From contig NZ_CALPCX010000001.1 in assembly GCF_943193125.1 (NCBI RefSeq), positions 186,001-250,000 on the forward strand: a stretch of DNA of 64,000 nucleotides. The letters run 5' to 3'. Below the pieces are notes generated by a model, which was not told the DNA's origin, made no database searches, and saw nothing but the letters and a program-made list of their open reading frames with translations. Positions 18,792-28,257 of this stretch are shown piece after piece. The position numbers were made by a program, and so were the translations under genes. This DNA is from Adlercreutzia agrestimuris (GTDB lineage: Bacteria; Actinomycetota; Coriobacteriia; Coriobacteriales; Eggerthellaceae). Position 1 is the first letter of the stretch; each line of letters starts with the position of its first letter.

Positions 18792-20195
18792 ATGACAACG
18801 AAAAGAACTACGCGTGCAAACCACGCGTCTCCTCATAGCACACAAGCAAAGCACACCGCACGGAATACGACTACCCAAACCACACCTCGCAAGCGCTCAG
18901 CACATATCCGACCAAGTGCTCAAACACGCACCTCCGCTATAACTGCGGGCGGCATTACGCGCAGGCACTTCGTTTTCGGAGCAGTAGGCATAGGTGCGTT
19001 GGGTGCCGTTGGAGGCGGCGTAGCTTTAGCTGCCGCAAAAAGAAATGAAGCTCCTGCTGATGATATTACCGTGCTTGAAGTAAGCGCTGATAATGTCATG
19101 AATTCAGATGCTTTAACCTTAGTTGAAGATGCCAACACGCTCATGAGCTGCACGGGCACCTACAAGCTGCCGTATGGGTCGCTCGTCTGGTCCAACAGTG
19201 ATGATCTTGCCGTTTGCCTCATTCCAACAGAGCAGGCAAACCCCCTCACCCAGGTGGCTATTTTGTCGCTTGCCTCAGGAACCCTTACAACGGTGCTAGA
19301 AAAAGCACAGGGTCATGGAGAGGGCTTCGATATTTTCGACGTACGAGCTTCCTCATCAGGTGTTATTTGGGTTGAAGCCGACATCATGGATAACCTATGG
19401 CGCGTCTATACTGCCTCTCTTGTGGGCGGGAGTGAAGCCCCTTCGCTTGAGCACATTGTTTGTGTAGCAGAAGGCGACACCGTTGACTGGGAAACGCCTT
19501 CTATTGCCGCTGTTGATACGTGGGCATTTTGGCAGGTCATGCCTACTGCCGAGGGCAACGCACGCTCCGAAGATTCCTTGTTGTGGCGAGCAGCATTCGG
19601 ACAAGACGACACCCAGGTTGTCTACACCTCACACGGACGCATGTCCACTCCGGTCTATGCGCAAACCGATGCTGTTGTCATTGCGCCCCGTGCAGAAGCT
19701 GCGGGTGTTTACTACCAACTCACCTGTCTGGATGCTGAATCTGGCGAAACGCGAGATTCGCTCGTACTGCCTCTCAACATGAAGCCCCTCGAAGCAGCAT
19801 ATGGACCAACAGGATTCTCCTTCTCTTTCGATGCGTGGTACACCTACGGTGATGGCATATCCGGGATTGGCACCTACGTGCCTGCAAACCCCGTCCTTGA
19901 CAGCAATTACGAAAATCAACTGTGGTTTTGCTTCGACCGCACGCCAACCGCTGCCCCAGCGTGGTGTGGTTCGTATTTTATGGTGAAGTCAACAACAGCT
20001 GTTTGCGGCGTCAACCTGGACAGTGGCGAGTATTTTGCATTTGATGTTGAAAGCGGATCAGACACCTACGGTGACTATTTAGCCACTTCAGGCACACATA
20101 CAAATGTGGTCACCTTCGCCAACGTAGATGATACGCCGCTTGAAGGTGACCCCATACATAGTTGCAATGTTCGCGTGTGGACGCCTCTTGCTTAA
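18792..20195 (+). CDS. Tat-exported protein of unknown function
   Basis: 467 aa. Start ATG 18792 is chosen because the region before it reads as intergenic; no good ribosome site is visible for any start. A long Thr/Arg-rich n-region leads to a Tat signal (ITRRHFVFGAVGIGALG, hydrophobic to AALAAAK; twin Arg near residues 61-62). The mature part is rich in aromatic and Gly residues, in blocks such as YGSLVWSN, VIWVEADIMDNLWRVY and WAFWQVMP. It may be a beta-propeller, by pattern only. It is secreted or cell-surface, divergent from the two-component system and convergent with purB. Confidence 0.7.
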   Translation: MTTKRTTRANHASPHSTQAKHTARNTTTQTTPRKRSAHIRPSAQTRTSAITAGGITRRHFVFGAVGIGALGAVGGGVALAAAKRNEAPADDITVLEVSADNVMNSDALTLVEDANTLMSCTGTYKLPYGSLVWSNSDDLAVCLIPTEQANPLTQVAILSLASGTLTTVLEKAQGHGEGFDIFDVRASSSGVIWVEADIMDNLWRVYTASLVGGSEAPSLEHIVCVAEGDTVDWETPSIAAVDTWAFWQVMPTAEGNARSEDSLLWRAAFGQDDTQVVYTSHGRMSTPVYAQTDAVVIAPRAEAAGVYYQLTCLDAESGETRDSLVLPLNMKPLEAAYGPTGFSFSFDAWYTYGDGISGIGTYVPANPVLDSNYENQLWFCFDRTPTAAPAWCGSYFMVKSTTAVCGVNLDSGEYFAFDVESGSDTYGDYLATSGTHTNVVTFANVDDTPLEGDPIHSCNVRVWTPLA

Positions 20196-20210
20196 AAGGT
20201 AACGCGCGCT

Positions 20211-21554
20211 TTAAAACTCAAGTGTTTCCAGGCGCTCAAATACCACGTCAACGCGCGTTAAGAAATCCCAAGGATCAAAGATTTCATCGAGAACTTCTTG
20301 CGTGAGATGTGCATCGGGATCTGCCTCAAGGCGCTCACGATAACTTGGGCCATCTACCGCGTTTTGGATGTCTTCCCACACCTTCATAGCATTACGTTGC
20401 ACGATAACATAAGCATCTTCGCGGCTGATACCCGTATCTACCAGCGCAAGCAGAACTTTCGAGGAGAAAATGAGACCCTTGGTACGCCACAGGTTATGCT
20501 CCATCTTTGCAGGATAAACTTGCAGGCCATCAAGCATCCACTGCATCTTTCCGAACATGTAGTCAAGCGCAATGAAGCTATCCGCCAAAGCCACGCGCTC
20601 TGCACCCGAATGAGAGATATCTCGTTCATACCACAAAGCAACATCGTCGAAAGCAACTTGTGCATTTGCCTTTACCACGCGCGCTAAACCACACACGCGC
20701 TCTGCGGTAATAGGATTACGCTTGTGAGGCATAGCTGAAGAGCCTTTTTGCCCCTTCGTAAAGGGTTCTTCCGCCTCAATAACATCAGATTGCTGCAACA
20801 GACGCACCTGCATAGCAATAGACTCAAGCGTTGAAGCGGTTACAGCAAGTGCCGCCATGACCTGCGCATGACGATCGCGTGCCAAAACCTGTGTAGAAAG
20901 CGGGTCAGGCGTGAGACCTAAGCGCTCACAGACATATTCCTCAACGAAAGGATCAATGCTTGAATAGGTGCCTACCGCACCAGAAATTGCACCCGTAGCA
21001 GCAACTTCGCGCGCCTCAAGCATGCGCTTTTGTGCACGTTTGAGTGCCCATGCCCAGCTGCCAAATTTCATACCAAACGTCATTGGCTCAGCATGGATTC
21101 CATGCGTGCGACCCACGCACAACACATCTTTCAACTCAAAAGCACGACGCTTGCATGTTTCGCCAAGAGCAGCAATGTCTTCAAGAATGATGTCAATAGC
21201 CTGTACGATTTGATACGACAGCGCCGTGTCACCTAAATCTGACGAGGTCATACCATAGTGAACCCAACGACTTGGTGGCTCTTGACCTTCTTCGATATCG
21301 GCATCAATGTATTCAGCCATATTGGTTGTAAAAGCGATTACGTCGTGATTGGTAACTTTCTCAATCTCATCAATGCGCTCGACGGTAAAATCTGCGTGAT
21401 CGCGAATCCACTGAGCTTCTTCTTTGGTGATGCCGGATTTGCCCAATTCGGCTTGGGCTTCGCAAGCAAGCACTTCGATCTCTTTCCAAATGGAAAACTT
21501 ATTTTGAAGTTCCCAGATTTCCCCCATTGCAGGTCGCGTATACCTATCAATCAC
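20211..21554 (-). CDS. purB: Adenylosuccinate lyase
   Basis: 447 aa, GTG start at 21554 with AAAGGA upstream. It cleaves SAICAR to AICAR and adenylosuccinate to AMP, releasing fumarate. The superfamily signature GSSAMPHKRNPITAE is present; the catalytic Ser lies in the flexible loop just before it. The TSSDLGDTALSYQ and GRTHGIHAEPMTFG motifs bind substrate, with His in the latter. It lies 33 bases after trkA and 15 bases from the convergent Tat gene stop. Confidence 0.96.
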   Translation of the reverse strand: MIDRYTRPAMGEIWELQNKFSIWKEIEVLACEAQAELGKSGITKEEAQWIRDHADFTVERIDEIEKVTNHDVIAFTTNMAEYIDADIEEGQEPPSRWVHYGMTSSDLGDTALSYQIVQAIDIILEDIAALGETCKRRAFELKDVLCVGRTHGIHAEPMTFGMKFGSWAWALKRAQKRMLEAREVAATGAISGAVGTYSSIDPFVEEYVCERLGLTPDPLSTQVLARDRHAQVMAALAVTASTLESIAMQVRLLQQSDVIEAEEPFTKGQKGSSAMPHKRNPITAERVCGLARVVKANAQVAFDDVALWYERDISHSGAERVALADSFIALDYMFGKMQWMLDGLQVYPAKMEHNLWRTKGLIFSSKVLLALVDTGISREDAYVIVQRNAMKVWEDIQNAVDGPSYRERLEADPDAHLTQEVLDEIFDPWDFLTRVDVVFERLETLEF

Positions 21555-21587
21555 GACTTCATCCTTTCTCTCAATCTGCGCACACTA

Positions 21588-22259
21588 TTATAGAGCGCGA
21601 AAAACTGCGCGCACCTCATCAAGCACATCAGAATCGGCAGCAACTACCGCTTTGTCACCACTGTAGAGCGCTGTGTCGGGAGCAACCACAAATACATCAT
21701 CGCGCGTTGAAACAGCAACGATAATGCTGCCCTCTGGCATGGCTATCTGACTTACCTCTATGCCCTCATCATTTGGATGATGCTTCATTTTGGGCACCAC
21801 CACCTCAGCAAGCATAACGTTACCATGCGTCAATAGACCCGCAACACTCATAGAACCCAAAAGCGTCTCTTCTTCAATAAGGTTTGCAATCAACGACGTT
21901 GAAGAAACGCATTCAATGCCAACCTCTTTAAAGATGCGTTGGTTTTTAGGGCTATTCACACGCGCAATGCAACGAGGAACATTGAATACGCGTTGCGCAA
22001 TTTCGCACGACACCAAGTTATCGTCGTCTTGGCCTGTGGTAGCAACAAACACATCAGCTCGCCTAATACCAGCATCTTCTTGGTATTTAGAGTCGCATCC
22101 GTCTCCATGGATGACAATATAGCGCCCTTCTAACACTTCAGATAGCCTGTCGGCAGTTGCCAAGTCCTCTTCAATGATGGCAACTACGTTGCCACTTTGC
22201 AAAAGAACGCCAGCCAAGTATTCGCCAATTTTTCCGCCACCAGCAATCACAATATACAT
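21588..22259 (-). CDS. trkA: TrkA/KtrA-type RCK potassium channel regulator (second copy)
   Basis: 223 aa. An N-terminal Rossmann RCK domain, MYIVIAGGGKIGEYLA, binds NAD or a nucleotide. VEVxHGDGCD-like and RADVFVATTGQDDDNLVSC motifs follow, then a C-terminal TrkA_C domain (about 140-220). It regulates a Trk/Ktr potassium transporter on its cytoplasmic face. It directly follows a second RCK gene (12-base gap). No membrane channel gene (trkH/ktrB) is in the window. Confidence 0.9.
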   Translation of the reverse strand: MYIVIAGGGKIGEYLAGVLLQSGNVVAIIEEDLATADRLSEVLEGRYIVIHGDGCDSKYQEDAGIRRADVFVATTGQDDDNLVSCEIAQRVFNVPRCIARVNSPKNQRIFKEVGIECVSSTSLIANLIEEETLLGSMSVAGLLTHGNVMLAEVVVPKMKHHPNDEGIEVSQIAMPEGSIIVAVSTRDDVFVVAPDTALYSGDKAVVAADSDVLDEVRAVFRAL

Positions 22260-22271
22260 TGGCTAAAACTC

Positions 22272-22931
22272 CTAATCTTGGATGTATTTCGAGAATGACT
22301 CAATAAGCTCATGACGCACACATGCCAAAACCGAGTCTCCGTTATACAAGATAGAATCACGATTCGGAATGGAACTTGCCGAACCGTCACCTCGCTCAAA
22401 TGCAATGATGCGTATATCATGGTCGCGCTCAAGTTCGCCCACACGAATTGTCTTTTTATCAGTGCTTGAAAGATTCAGCGAGAAACGCAGAACCTCAAAC
22501 TCTCCAAACGTTTCAATATGGGCACCGTGGCCTGAAACAATCTTTGAAAACACGTCTTCAGCCACCAGCGACGTTCCACACACATAGTCAATACCAAGTT
22601 GCATATATGCGCGTTCGTGATCAGGATTGTACAGGCGCGCAATAACATGCGGTACGCCAAATAAACGGCTGGCTACTTCTGCCACCATGAGATTGGTGTT
22701 GTCAAATTGAGTAACCGCCGCCACAACGTCACAGTCTTCAATACCTGACTTAACCAAGGTATCTTCATCAAAGCCAACGCCTTGTACTGTAGAACCGTTA
22801 AAGTTCCTTCCGAGATTAGCAAATGCTTCTACTCGTTTGTCTATAACGCAAACGTTGCTGCCATTGTCCGAGAGCATGTTTGCCAAGCGCGATCCTACAC
22901 GACCACATCCGACAACAATAACATTGCTCAT
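22272..22931 (-). CDS. trkA: TrkA/KtrA-type RCK potassium channel regulator (first copy)
   Basis: 219 aa from ATG 22931, after AAAGGAGC; the upstream nine codons are not supported. RCK fold: MSNVIVVGCGRVGSRLA, EDTLVKSGIEDCDVVAAV and DNTNLMVAEVA, then a C-terminal TrkA_C domain. It is paralogous to the next gene, and the pair probably forms a hetero-complex or regulates two pores. The gene order is trkA-trkA-purB on the minus strand. Confidence 0.9.
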   Translation of the reverse strand: MSNVIVVGCGRVGSRLANMLSDNGSNVCVIDKRVEAFANLGRNFNGSTVQGVGFDEDTLVKSGIEDCDVVAAVTQFDNTNLMVAEVASRLFGVPHVIARLYNPDHERAYMQLGIDYVCGTSLVAEDVFSKIVSGHGAHIETFGEFEVLRFSLNLSSTDKKTIRVGELERDHDIRIIAFERGDGSASSIPNRDSILYNGDSVLACVRHELIESFSKYIQD

Positions 22932-22988
22932 AGTGCTCCTTTCACGGGCTCTTACCACTGGGCACTTAGCGTTTCATTCTGTTTGACT

Positions 22989-22994
22989 ATTATA
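22989..22994 (-). promoter_or_regulatory. Candidate -10 element for the trkA pair
   Basis: TATAAT on the minus strand, 58 bases before the first trkA ATG. No recognisable -35 hexamer at normal spacing. Confidence 0.3.
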
Positions 22995-23207
22995 GAACTT
23001 AGCTTCCAAAAGAAGGGCTTGCTCAATGTTACTGCACAGTCTTTCTTCTACGACTGCTTCTTCACACCTCAAGAGCACCAAACACGCAGCATGAAGCATG
23101 CAATGCACCACACGCCACGCGGCATACAGCGCGCGAAAGCAGGCGTCACGAAGTGCGCCAACAGCCACACATATACAGCTATGAAAATAATTGCATTAGA
23201 AAGAAGA

Positions 23208-24026
23208 TTAGATGAGCTGCATCTGAGCGAGCGTTTTGTTGTACCACTCGGTTGCATGCGGCGGGCAATACTTCGCAGCGTTTTCAAGCGTGAGAGAATA
23301 TCCGTAGCTTGCACCTAAGCCAGCAACATGAGCGTTGATTGCGTCAGACCAGTTTGACCAACTGCTCTCACCCCAGCCCCATGCGTTATAGGGTAAAAAG
23401 CAGCTGCCACCCTTTGAGCTTTCCGTATTGGAAATTGCAGGAGAGAAGCGCGGGTCAACGCCATTTTCCCAAGCAGCCAATGCAAATGTGGCGCCTTGAC
23501 CAGCCAATGCAGATCCAGCCAGATAAGCATCAATACGAGCAGTCCATTCAGCAACGAAGGCATCTTTGCCAACCGACCAATCTACCTCGCTCAAAGAGGT
23601 GGTATCTTCGGCGACCACTTCTTGCTCTTGCACAACAACTTCAGCTTGAGCAGCACGTGCTTCCTCTGCTGCAGCAATGCGAGCCTCTTCTTCTGCACGC
23701 GCAGCTTCTTCCGCCGCAATACGCGCAGCTTCTTCCTCAGCTTCGATCTCTGCAATACCAGCAGAAATGTCGCGCGGTGCAGCAGATTGCAATGAAGAAG
23801 TTTCTACCACAGCAGTATCAGATGCCGAAATTGCAAGCGATGATGGTTCAGAAGATGCAGTGCGGGTTTCAGCGATACCAAAAGAATCGACGCCTTCGGG
23901 CGCGCCAGCAACACCAGATGCTACGCCCATGCCAATGCTTGCAACAAGCGCACATGCAGCAACGCCGACAATAGCAACGCGTGCTGCGACGTTGGTTTTT
24001 TGTTGTTTGTAACGCTTGTGCGCCAC
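23208..24026 (-). CDS. Secreted Glu/Ala-rich protein with lysozyme-like C-terminal domain
   Basis: 272 aa from GTG 24026, eight bases after GGAAAGG; the frame extends 37 codons with no site. A signal or anchor helix (AIVGVAACALVASIGMG) is followed by a Ser-rich region, a Glu/Ala/Arg coiled stalk (EEEAARIAAEEAARAEEEAR) and a globular domain from about 185, with YNAWGWGESSWSNW and YCPPHATEWYNKTLAQM. The AWENGVDPRFSPAISNTESS stretch resembles glucosaminidase/lysozyme-like sequences with a Glu in the right place, so it may be a wall hydrolase. That similarity is weak. The gene is free-standing: the trkA start is 276 bases away. Confidence 0.65.
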   Translation of the reverse strand: MAHKRYKQQKTNVAARVAIVGVAACALVASIGMGVASGVAGAPEGVDSFGIAETRTASSEPSSLAISASDTAVVETSSLQSAAPRDISAGIAEIEAEEEAARIAAEEAARAEEEARIAAAEEARAAQAEVVVQEQEVVAEDTTSLSEVDWSVGKDAFVAEWTARIDAYLAGSALAGQGATFALAAWENGVDPRFSPAISNTESSKGGSCFLPYNAWGWGESSWSNWSDAINAHVAGLGASYGYSLTLENAAKYCPPHATEWYNKTLAQMQLI

Positions 24027-24239
24027 GATCGAACCTTTCCAGTTGGCAAAAAAGTGCACAACACAATACCGCCGAAGCGGTAGACAGCGTAGTAAATTGT
24101 TGAGTGGGATTGCTGCCGTGATGGGCTGATATGTCAATTAGTGGTACCTATTGTATCGAAATGAAGCTTTTAAGGCAAAGAAATGTGGAGGGCGCTTCAT
24201 GTTTTGTTCGCTTGACAAACACATCTTTTGCGTAGTTGC

Positions 24240-24271
24240 AGGTGGCGCTCATAGCTTCACAAGCGCCACCT
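24240..24271. terminator. Strong hairpin between secreted protein and corC
   Basis: A ten-base stem (AGGTGGCGCT with AGCGCCACCT) and a 12-base loop. There is no T-run on either side, so it may be a Rho-assisted terminator for the corC-like gene that ends at 24322, or a processing hairpin. Confidence 0.4.
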
Positions 24272-24321
24272 TATCGAACGAACCATGAACGTTTGGTTAA
24301 CGGTCGTTTTAAGCTTATAAG

Positions 24322-25605
24322 CTACAAACGTTCTACCTTCATACTTAGAATACGACGGCGGCGCATAGACAAAATCTTGAACACATAACCTTGGTATTCA
24401 AAGGTGTCTCCCACTTCTGGAACAGAATCAAAGTTGCTCATAAGCCACCCTGCCATAGTCTCATAATCAGGGGATTCTTCAACAGGCCACCCTAAAATCT
24501 CAGCATCTTCTACCGGGAAACGCCCATCAATTTTCCAACTTGTTTCACTATAGGTTTCAATAAACGGATTTTCTTTGTCGGTTTCATCAACAATTTCGCC
24601 AACAATTTCTTCCACGATATCTTCAACGGTAATCAAACCGTCAGTTCCGCCATATTCGTCAACCACAATTGCCATCTGTTGGCGATTCGTTTGCATCTCA
24701 GCAAGCAGCGGATAGGCGTCTTTTGTCTCAGGGACAAAAAGTGCCTCGAAGGCAAAATCAACCGCAGGCACGTCCTCGTCGCCATCCATAAGCGCAGCCA
24801 TAAGATCTTTGTAGTGCACAATGCCAATGATGTGATCAATATCTTCGTGGAAAATTGGCAAACGCGAATAGCCAGTGCCTTGCATGCGTTCAAGTGTTTG
24901 ACGTACCGTCATCGTGTCTTCGGCGAAAATCATGTCTACGCGTGGTGTCATAATCTCATGCACCGACATATCACCAAGATCCAAAATCTCGTGAATCATG
25001 CGCTTCTCGTCATCAAGAAGTTCTTCGTTGTCGGTCACCATATATTTGATTTCCTCTTCAGAAACCGTCTGACGCTCATCAGCGCCTTTGATGCCAAGAA
25101 GACGCGAAATACCATTTGCAGACGCCGAGGTTAACCATACTAACGGTGAAGCAATTTTCTGAAACACCTTCAGAGGTCCCGCAACTGATTTGGAGATTTT
25201 CTCAGCATCTGCAAGAGCCATGCGCTTAGGCACTAGCTCACCGATAACAATGCTGAGATAAGAAACAATCAGGGTAATGAGTACGGGCGCTAAACCAGGA
25301 GCAATGGCTGAAAGCCACTCAACCCCAAAGCTTGACATCCATTGCGCAAGCGGATCAGAAAGATTTGTTGCCGCTGCAGCTGATGCAAAAAAACCAACAA
25401 GCGTGATAGCTACCTGAATGGTTGCAAGAAACTGCCCTGAGTTGCTGGCAAGATCGTAAGCGCGCTGAGCTTTTTTGTCCCCTTCTTCAGCTTCATGCGC
25501 CAACGTAATCATACGCACATTTACCAGTGCCATCTCAGACATAGAAAAGTATCCGTTGACGAAAATGAGCGCCAACGTCACGACAATACTTATACCAATT
25601 TCCAT
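24322..25605 (-). CDS. CNNM/CorC-family (HlyC/CorC) membrane protein
   Basis: 427 aa. The DUF21 transmembrane domain (about residues 1-195) has helices such as [25 protein letters not shown] pair follows (about 215-335, with [10 protein letters not shown] and [13 protein letters not shown]), then the CorC_HlyC domain (about 350-425). Such proteins export or regulate Mg2+ or Co2+ and are often mislabelled haemolysins. It is 27 bases after the haemolysin III gene; ATG 25605 has AAGGAG rather far upstream. Confidence 0.92.
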   Translation of the reverse strand: MEIGISIVVTLALIFVNGYFSMSEMALVNVRMITLAHEAEEGDKKAQRAYDLASNSGQFLATIQVAITLVGFFASAAAATNLSDPLAQWMSSFGVEWLSAIAPGLAPVLITLIVSYLSIVIGELVPKRMALADAEKISKSVAGPLKVFQKIASPLVWLTSASANGISRLLGIKGADERQTVSEEEIKYMVTDNEELLDDEKRMIHEILDLGDMSVHEIMTPRVDMIFAEDTMTVRQTLERMQGTGYSRLPIFHEDIDHIIGIVHYKDLMAALMDGDEDVPAVDFAFEALFVPETKDAYPLLAEMQTNRQQMAIVVDEYGGTDGLITVEDIVEEIVGEIVDETDKENPFIETYSETSWKIDGRFPVEDAEILGWPVEESPDYETMAGWLMSNFDSVPEVGDTFEYQGYVFKILSMRRRRILSMKVERL

Positions 25606-25632
25606 ACTGATTTGTTCAACTCCTTGTGAAGC

Positions 25633-26397
25633 TTATATGACATATAGGGCAATTGCTAAAAACTGCAAAACGCTGCCAAGCAATACCCAAATATGAAAGA
25701 TCGAATGCATATAAGGAATGCGTTTGAGCACATAGAAGATACAGCCAATGGTATAGCTGAGACCACCAAGCGCCAAAAGCCAAAGCGCGGCTGAATTCAT
25801 TTGCGCAATGAGCTGCGGCAAAAAGGCTACTACCGACCAACCTAAAAGCAAATACAGAACTGCTGAAATCCAGCGTGGGCGAAACACCCAAAAAGCCTCG
25901 CACGCCACGCCAGCTAAAGCAACTGCCCATACAAAAATGCAAAGATAGACACCGCCCACACTGCCAAGCGTTATGAGACAAAACGGAGTGTAGGTGCCCG
26001 CAATAAAAAGATAAATGCAACTATGGTCAAGCACCTTAAAAACGCGTTTTGCTTTCTCGGCAGCAAGCGCATGATACAAGGTAGACATGACATATTCCAA
26101 AAGCATAGTCAGCGTATATACCAGTGCTGCAAAAAGATACACCCCGCCACCACGCTCTACAGCGTGCACCACCAAAATAGGAATAGCAGCAATTGCCAAC
26201 AGAGCACCAATACCATGCGTGACCGAATTAAAAATCTCTTCGCCTAAGGTATATTCGCGAATATTGCGCTTCTTATTCTCAGTGCTTGCAGTGGTTGCAG
26301 ACGTTTCGTGACGGTGCTCGCGCAGCGCGTGTGCGTTCTTCGGCTTAAATTGCGAAGGCGTCCACGAAGTTGGCAATGTTGAAGGTTGATCGCTCAT
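25633..26397 (-). CDS. Haemolysin III family (PAQR-like) membrane protein
   Basis: 254 aa. Seven predicted transmembrane segments start near residue 55. The family motifs NSVTHGIGALLA, STLYHALAAE and DHSCIYLFIAGTYTPF include the Ser/His/Asp residues expected to bind zinc. The bacterial role is unclear; it is possibly a hydrolase acting on lipids. The N-terminal 50 residues are polar and basic. It starts four bases after the ydbT-like stop and is followed by the CorC gene, so all are in one run. Confidence 0.9.
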   Translation of the reverse strand: MSDQPSTLPTSWTPSQFKPKNAHALREHRHETSATTASTENKKRNIREYTLGEEIFNSVTHGIGALLAIAAIPILVVHAVERGGGVYLFAALVYTLTMLLEYVMSTLYHALAAEKAKRVFKVLDHSCIYLFIAGTYTPFCLITLGSVGGVYLCIFVWAVALAGVACEAFWVFRPRWISAVLYLLLGWSVVAFLPQLIAQMNSAALWLLALGGLSYTIGCIFYVLKRIPYMHSIFHIWVLLGSVLQFLAIALYVI

Positions 26398-26401
26398 GTC
26401 A

Positions 26402-28255
26402 CTACCCTACCATATTCCGCTGCGGTTGTACCCAGGTAAGCCACGCTTGGGCATCTTCTTCTCGAGCATCAACCAGCTTCACGTGTGTACCACCCACACC
26501 AGCAGCCGTTACAGCTGTGATTGTGGCAGTATGAGCCGAACGCTGAAACGGGTTGGTTTTGGTGTAACCAAACTGGATTTTTTTGCGCGGAAAACTGACA
26601 ACTTCGCGCGAAAAACCGCCATTGCTCACCTGCATAAAAGAACGATTAAACGCAAAGCCTGAGCTTTTTGCCCACAAAACGGCACCAATAAGGTCAAGCA
26701 CAAAGAGCGTAAACGCTAATGCAAACCCAATAATGCATGCTGGATCCGCGAAGGTCATAAATAGCGCTAAGTCAGGATCATAGGGAGCCTTGGGGGCTAT
26801 AAACATTTCAACGGCACCCATACAAAGCGCAACTACAACAGCAAGCCAAAAACCACTTCCTTGAATTATGCCTCTGCGAATAAGCGCACGACGAAGAGCA
26901 ACAGGTGCAACAGGGGTTATCTCGGTAGGTACTCCGGCAAATTCCGGAATGATGCCTGCTAGAATCTCAGGAACTCGGCTCACTTTTACAAAGGGATGAA
27001 TAATCAAACCCTGTTGCGCAAGAGTACCTTTATTCGTGTCGTCATCTGCTGTAGCCGCATCAATTTTGCCAAGCGAAACCTCACAGTACCCAAAGATCTT
27101 ACGAATAAATGACTGCTTAATCACAACGCTTTGCACGCGGTCAACATCAACGCCTTGGAACTGATGTTGTAATAGACCATATTCCACTTCAATACGATTG
27201 CCGCGCCTACGAGCTTTAAATCCGCCATATGAAATGCATGAGCCAACAGCAGAGAGCACCCAAATAACCAACATTATCGCTACAAAAGCGAATGCAAATA
27301 CGACAAGAAACTGTGGGGGTGCTGCAAACGCAGCATCAAAAGCGGCATCCTCCCAACTCCCAGAAGCTGGAGAAAAAAGACCATCCATCAGTTCAAAGAG
27401 CTGCGTAACTACACCGATAATACCAAACACAATTACGACAAACGTCGTATTGTTGGAAAGGCCTGTCAGAATAAGCTCTTTATTGGACATGCCATATTCA
27501 TATGACACAGGTGCGATATCTGCACCCATGCCACCAAATACTCCACCAACGCTTTGCCAAATCTCTGCTGGTGCATCCAAAATATTTCCTGATTGCTGTG
27601 TCTGCGCAGGAGCACCTGGCGCATACTGCGCGGGTGACGGTGCAGCATACTCCTGTGCTGGTACCTGAAAAGATGCGACCGAAGCCTGCGCACCAGAACC
27701 TGTCATTACATACTGCTTGCGAGCGAACAGCTCATAGCGAAGTTGCTCTGCCTGAGTTTTGCTCACATAAGGAATGGTGATAGCTTTGTTATTTGAACCA
27801 CCTGCAGTATCAATGCTCACTGTGCAAACGCCAAAAATGCGCTGGAATAACGTAGCTCGCTGATCAACTGATTGCACACGCTGATAAGGTACATGAATAC
27901 GTTGCTTGTTGAAAATTCCTGAATGGAGACTGAATTCCTCAGGCGTAAGCTCATAATACAAATGCTTGTATGACCACCAACGCACGAGCGCACTAATACC
28001 TAGGGCACCAACAAATAGCACCAAAACAAGCAAAAGGACACCAAAGATCAAGAAGACTTCGCCGCTTCGTCCAAAAGAAAGCTCAGAGATCACACCAGCA
28101 AGCGACGACGCAAGAGAGATTCCTGACGCAACAATAACATAAAACGCTATACGCACGCTTCCCAGCCAAATATAGCTATGGTGGACATGGATTTTTTCAG
28201 GCTGTTGTTGCACCTGCGGCTGTGATGTGGGCGGCATCTGATTCTGCGTCTCCAT
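26402..28255 (-). CDS. PH domain-containing membrane protein (YdbT type)
   Basis: 617 aa. Three bacterial PH domains (bPH2, formerly DUF304) alternate with pairs of membrane helices. The first helices are near 30-90, with a PH-like block LTPEEFSLHSGIFNKQR. Others begin EVEYGLLQHQFQGVDVDRVQ and FNRSFMQVSNGGFSREVVSF. A Gln/Ala/Pro-rich linker (about 195-225) is unusual. In Bacillus the YdbS/YdbT pair gives resistance to bacteriocins such as LCI. The start follows GAGGATG, two bases after the ydbS-like stop. Confidence 0.88.
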   Translation of the reverse strand: METQNQMPPTSQPQVQQQPEKIHVHHSYIWLGSVRIAFYVIVASGISLASSLAGVISELSFGRSGEVFLIFGVLLLVLVLFVGALGISALVRWWSYKHLYYELTPEEFSLHSGIFNKQRIHVPYQRVQSVDQRATLFQRIFGVCTVSIDTAGGSNNKAITIPYVSKTQAEQLRYELFARKQYVMTGSGAQASVASFQVPAQEYAAPSPAQYAPGAPAQTQQSGNILDAPAEIWQSVGGVFGGMGADIAPVSYEYGMSNKELILTGLSNNTTFVVIVFGIIGVVTQLFELMDGLFSPASGSWEDAAFDAAFAAPPQFLVVFAFAFVAIMLVIWVLSAVGSCISYGGFKARRRGNRIEVEYGLLQHQFQGVDVDRVQSVVIKQSFIRKIFGYCEVSLGKIDAATADDDTNKGTLAQQGLIIHPFVKVSRVPEILAGIIPEFAGVPTEITPVAPVALRRALIRRGIIQGSGFWLAVVVALCMGAVEMFIAPKAPYDPDLALFMTFADPACIIGFALAFTLFVLDLIGAVLWAKSSGFAFNRSFMQVSNGGFSREVVSFPRKKIQFGYTKTNPFQRSAHTATITAVTAAGVGGTHVKLVDAREEDAQAWLTWVQPQRNMVG

Positions 28256-28257
28256 GA

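Noticed and set aside
22932..23207. Possible gene between trkA and the secreted protein
   Set aside because: Open frames here have no ribosome site and no recognisable product. Only the trkA -10 candidate is supported.
23339..23974. Plus-strand 211-codon open frame rich in Gln and Leu
   Set aside because: It is the antisense of the Glu/Ala stalk region of the secreted protein; the composition is a by-product.
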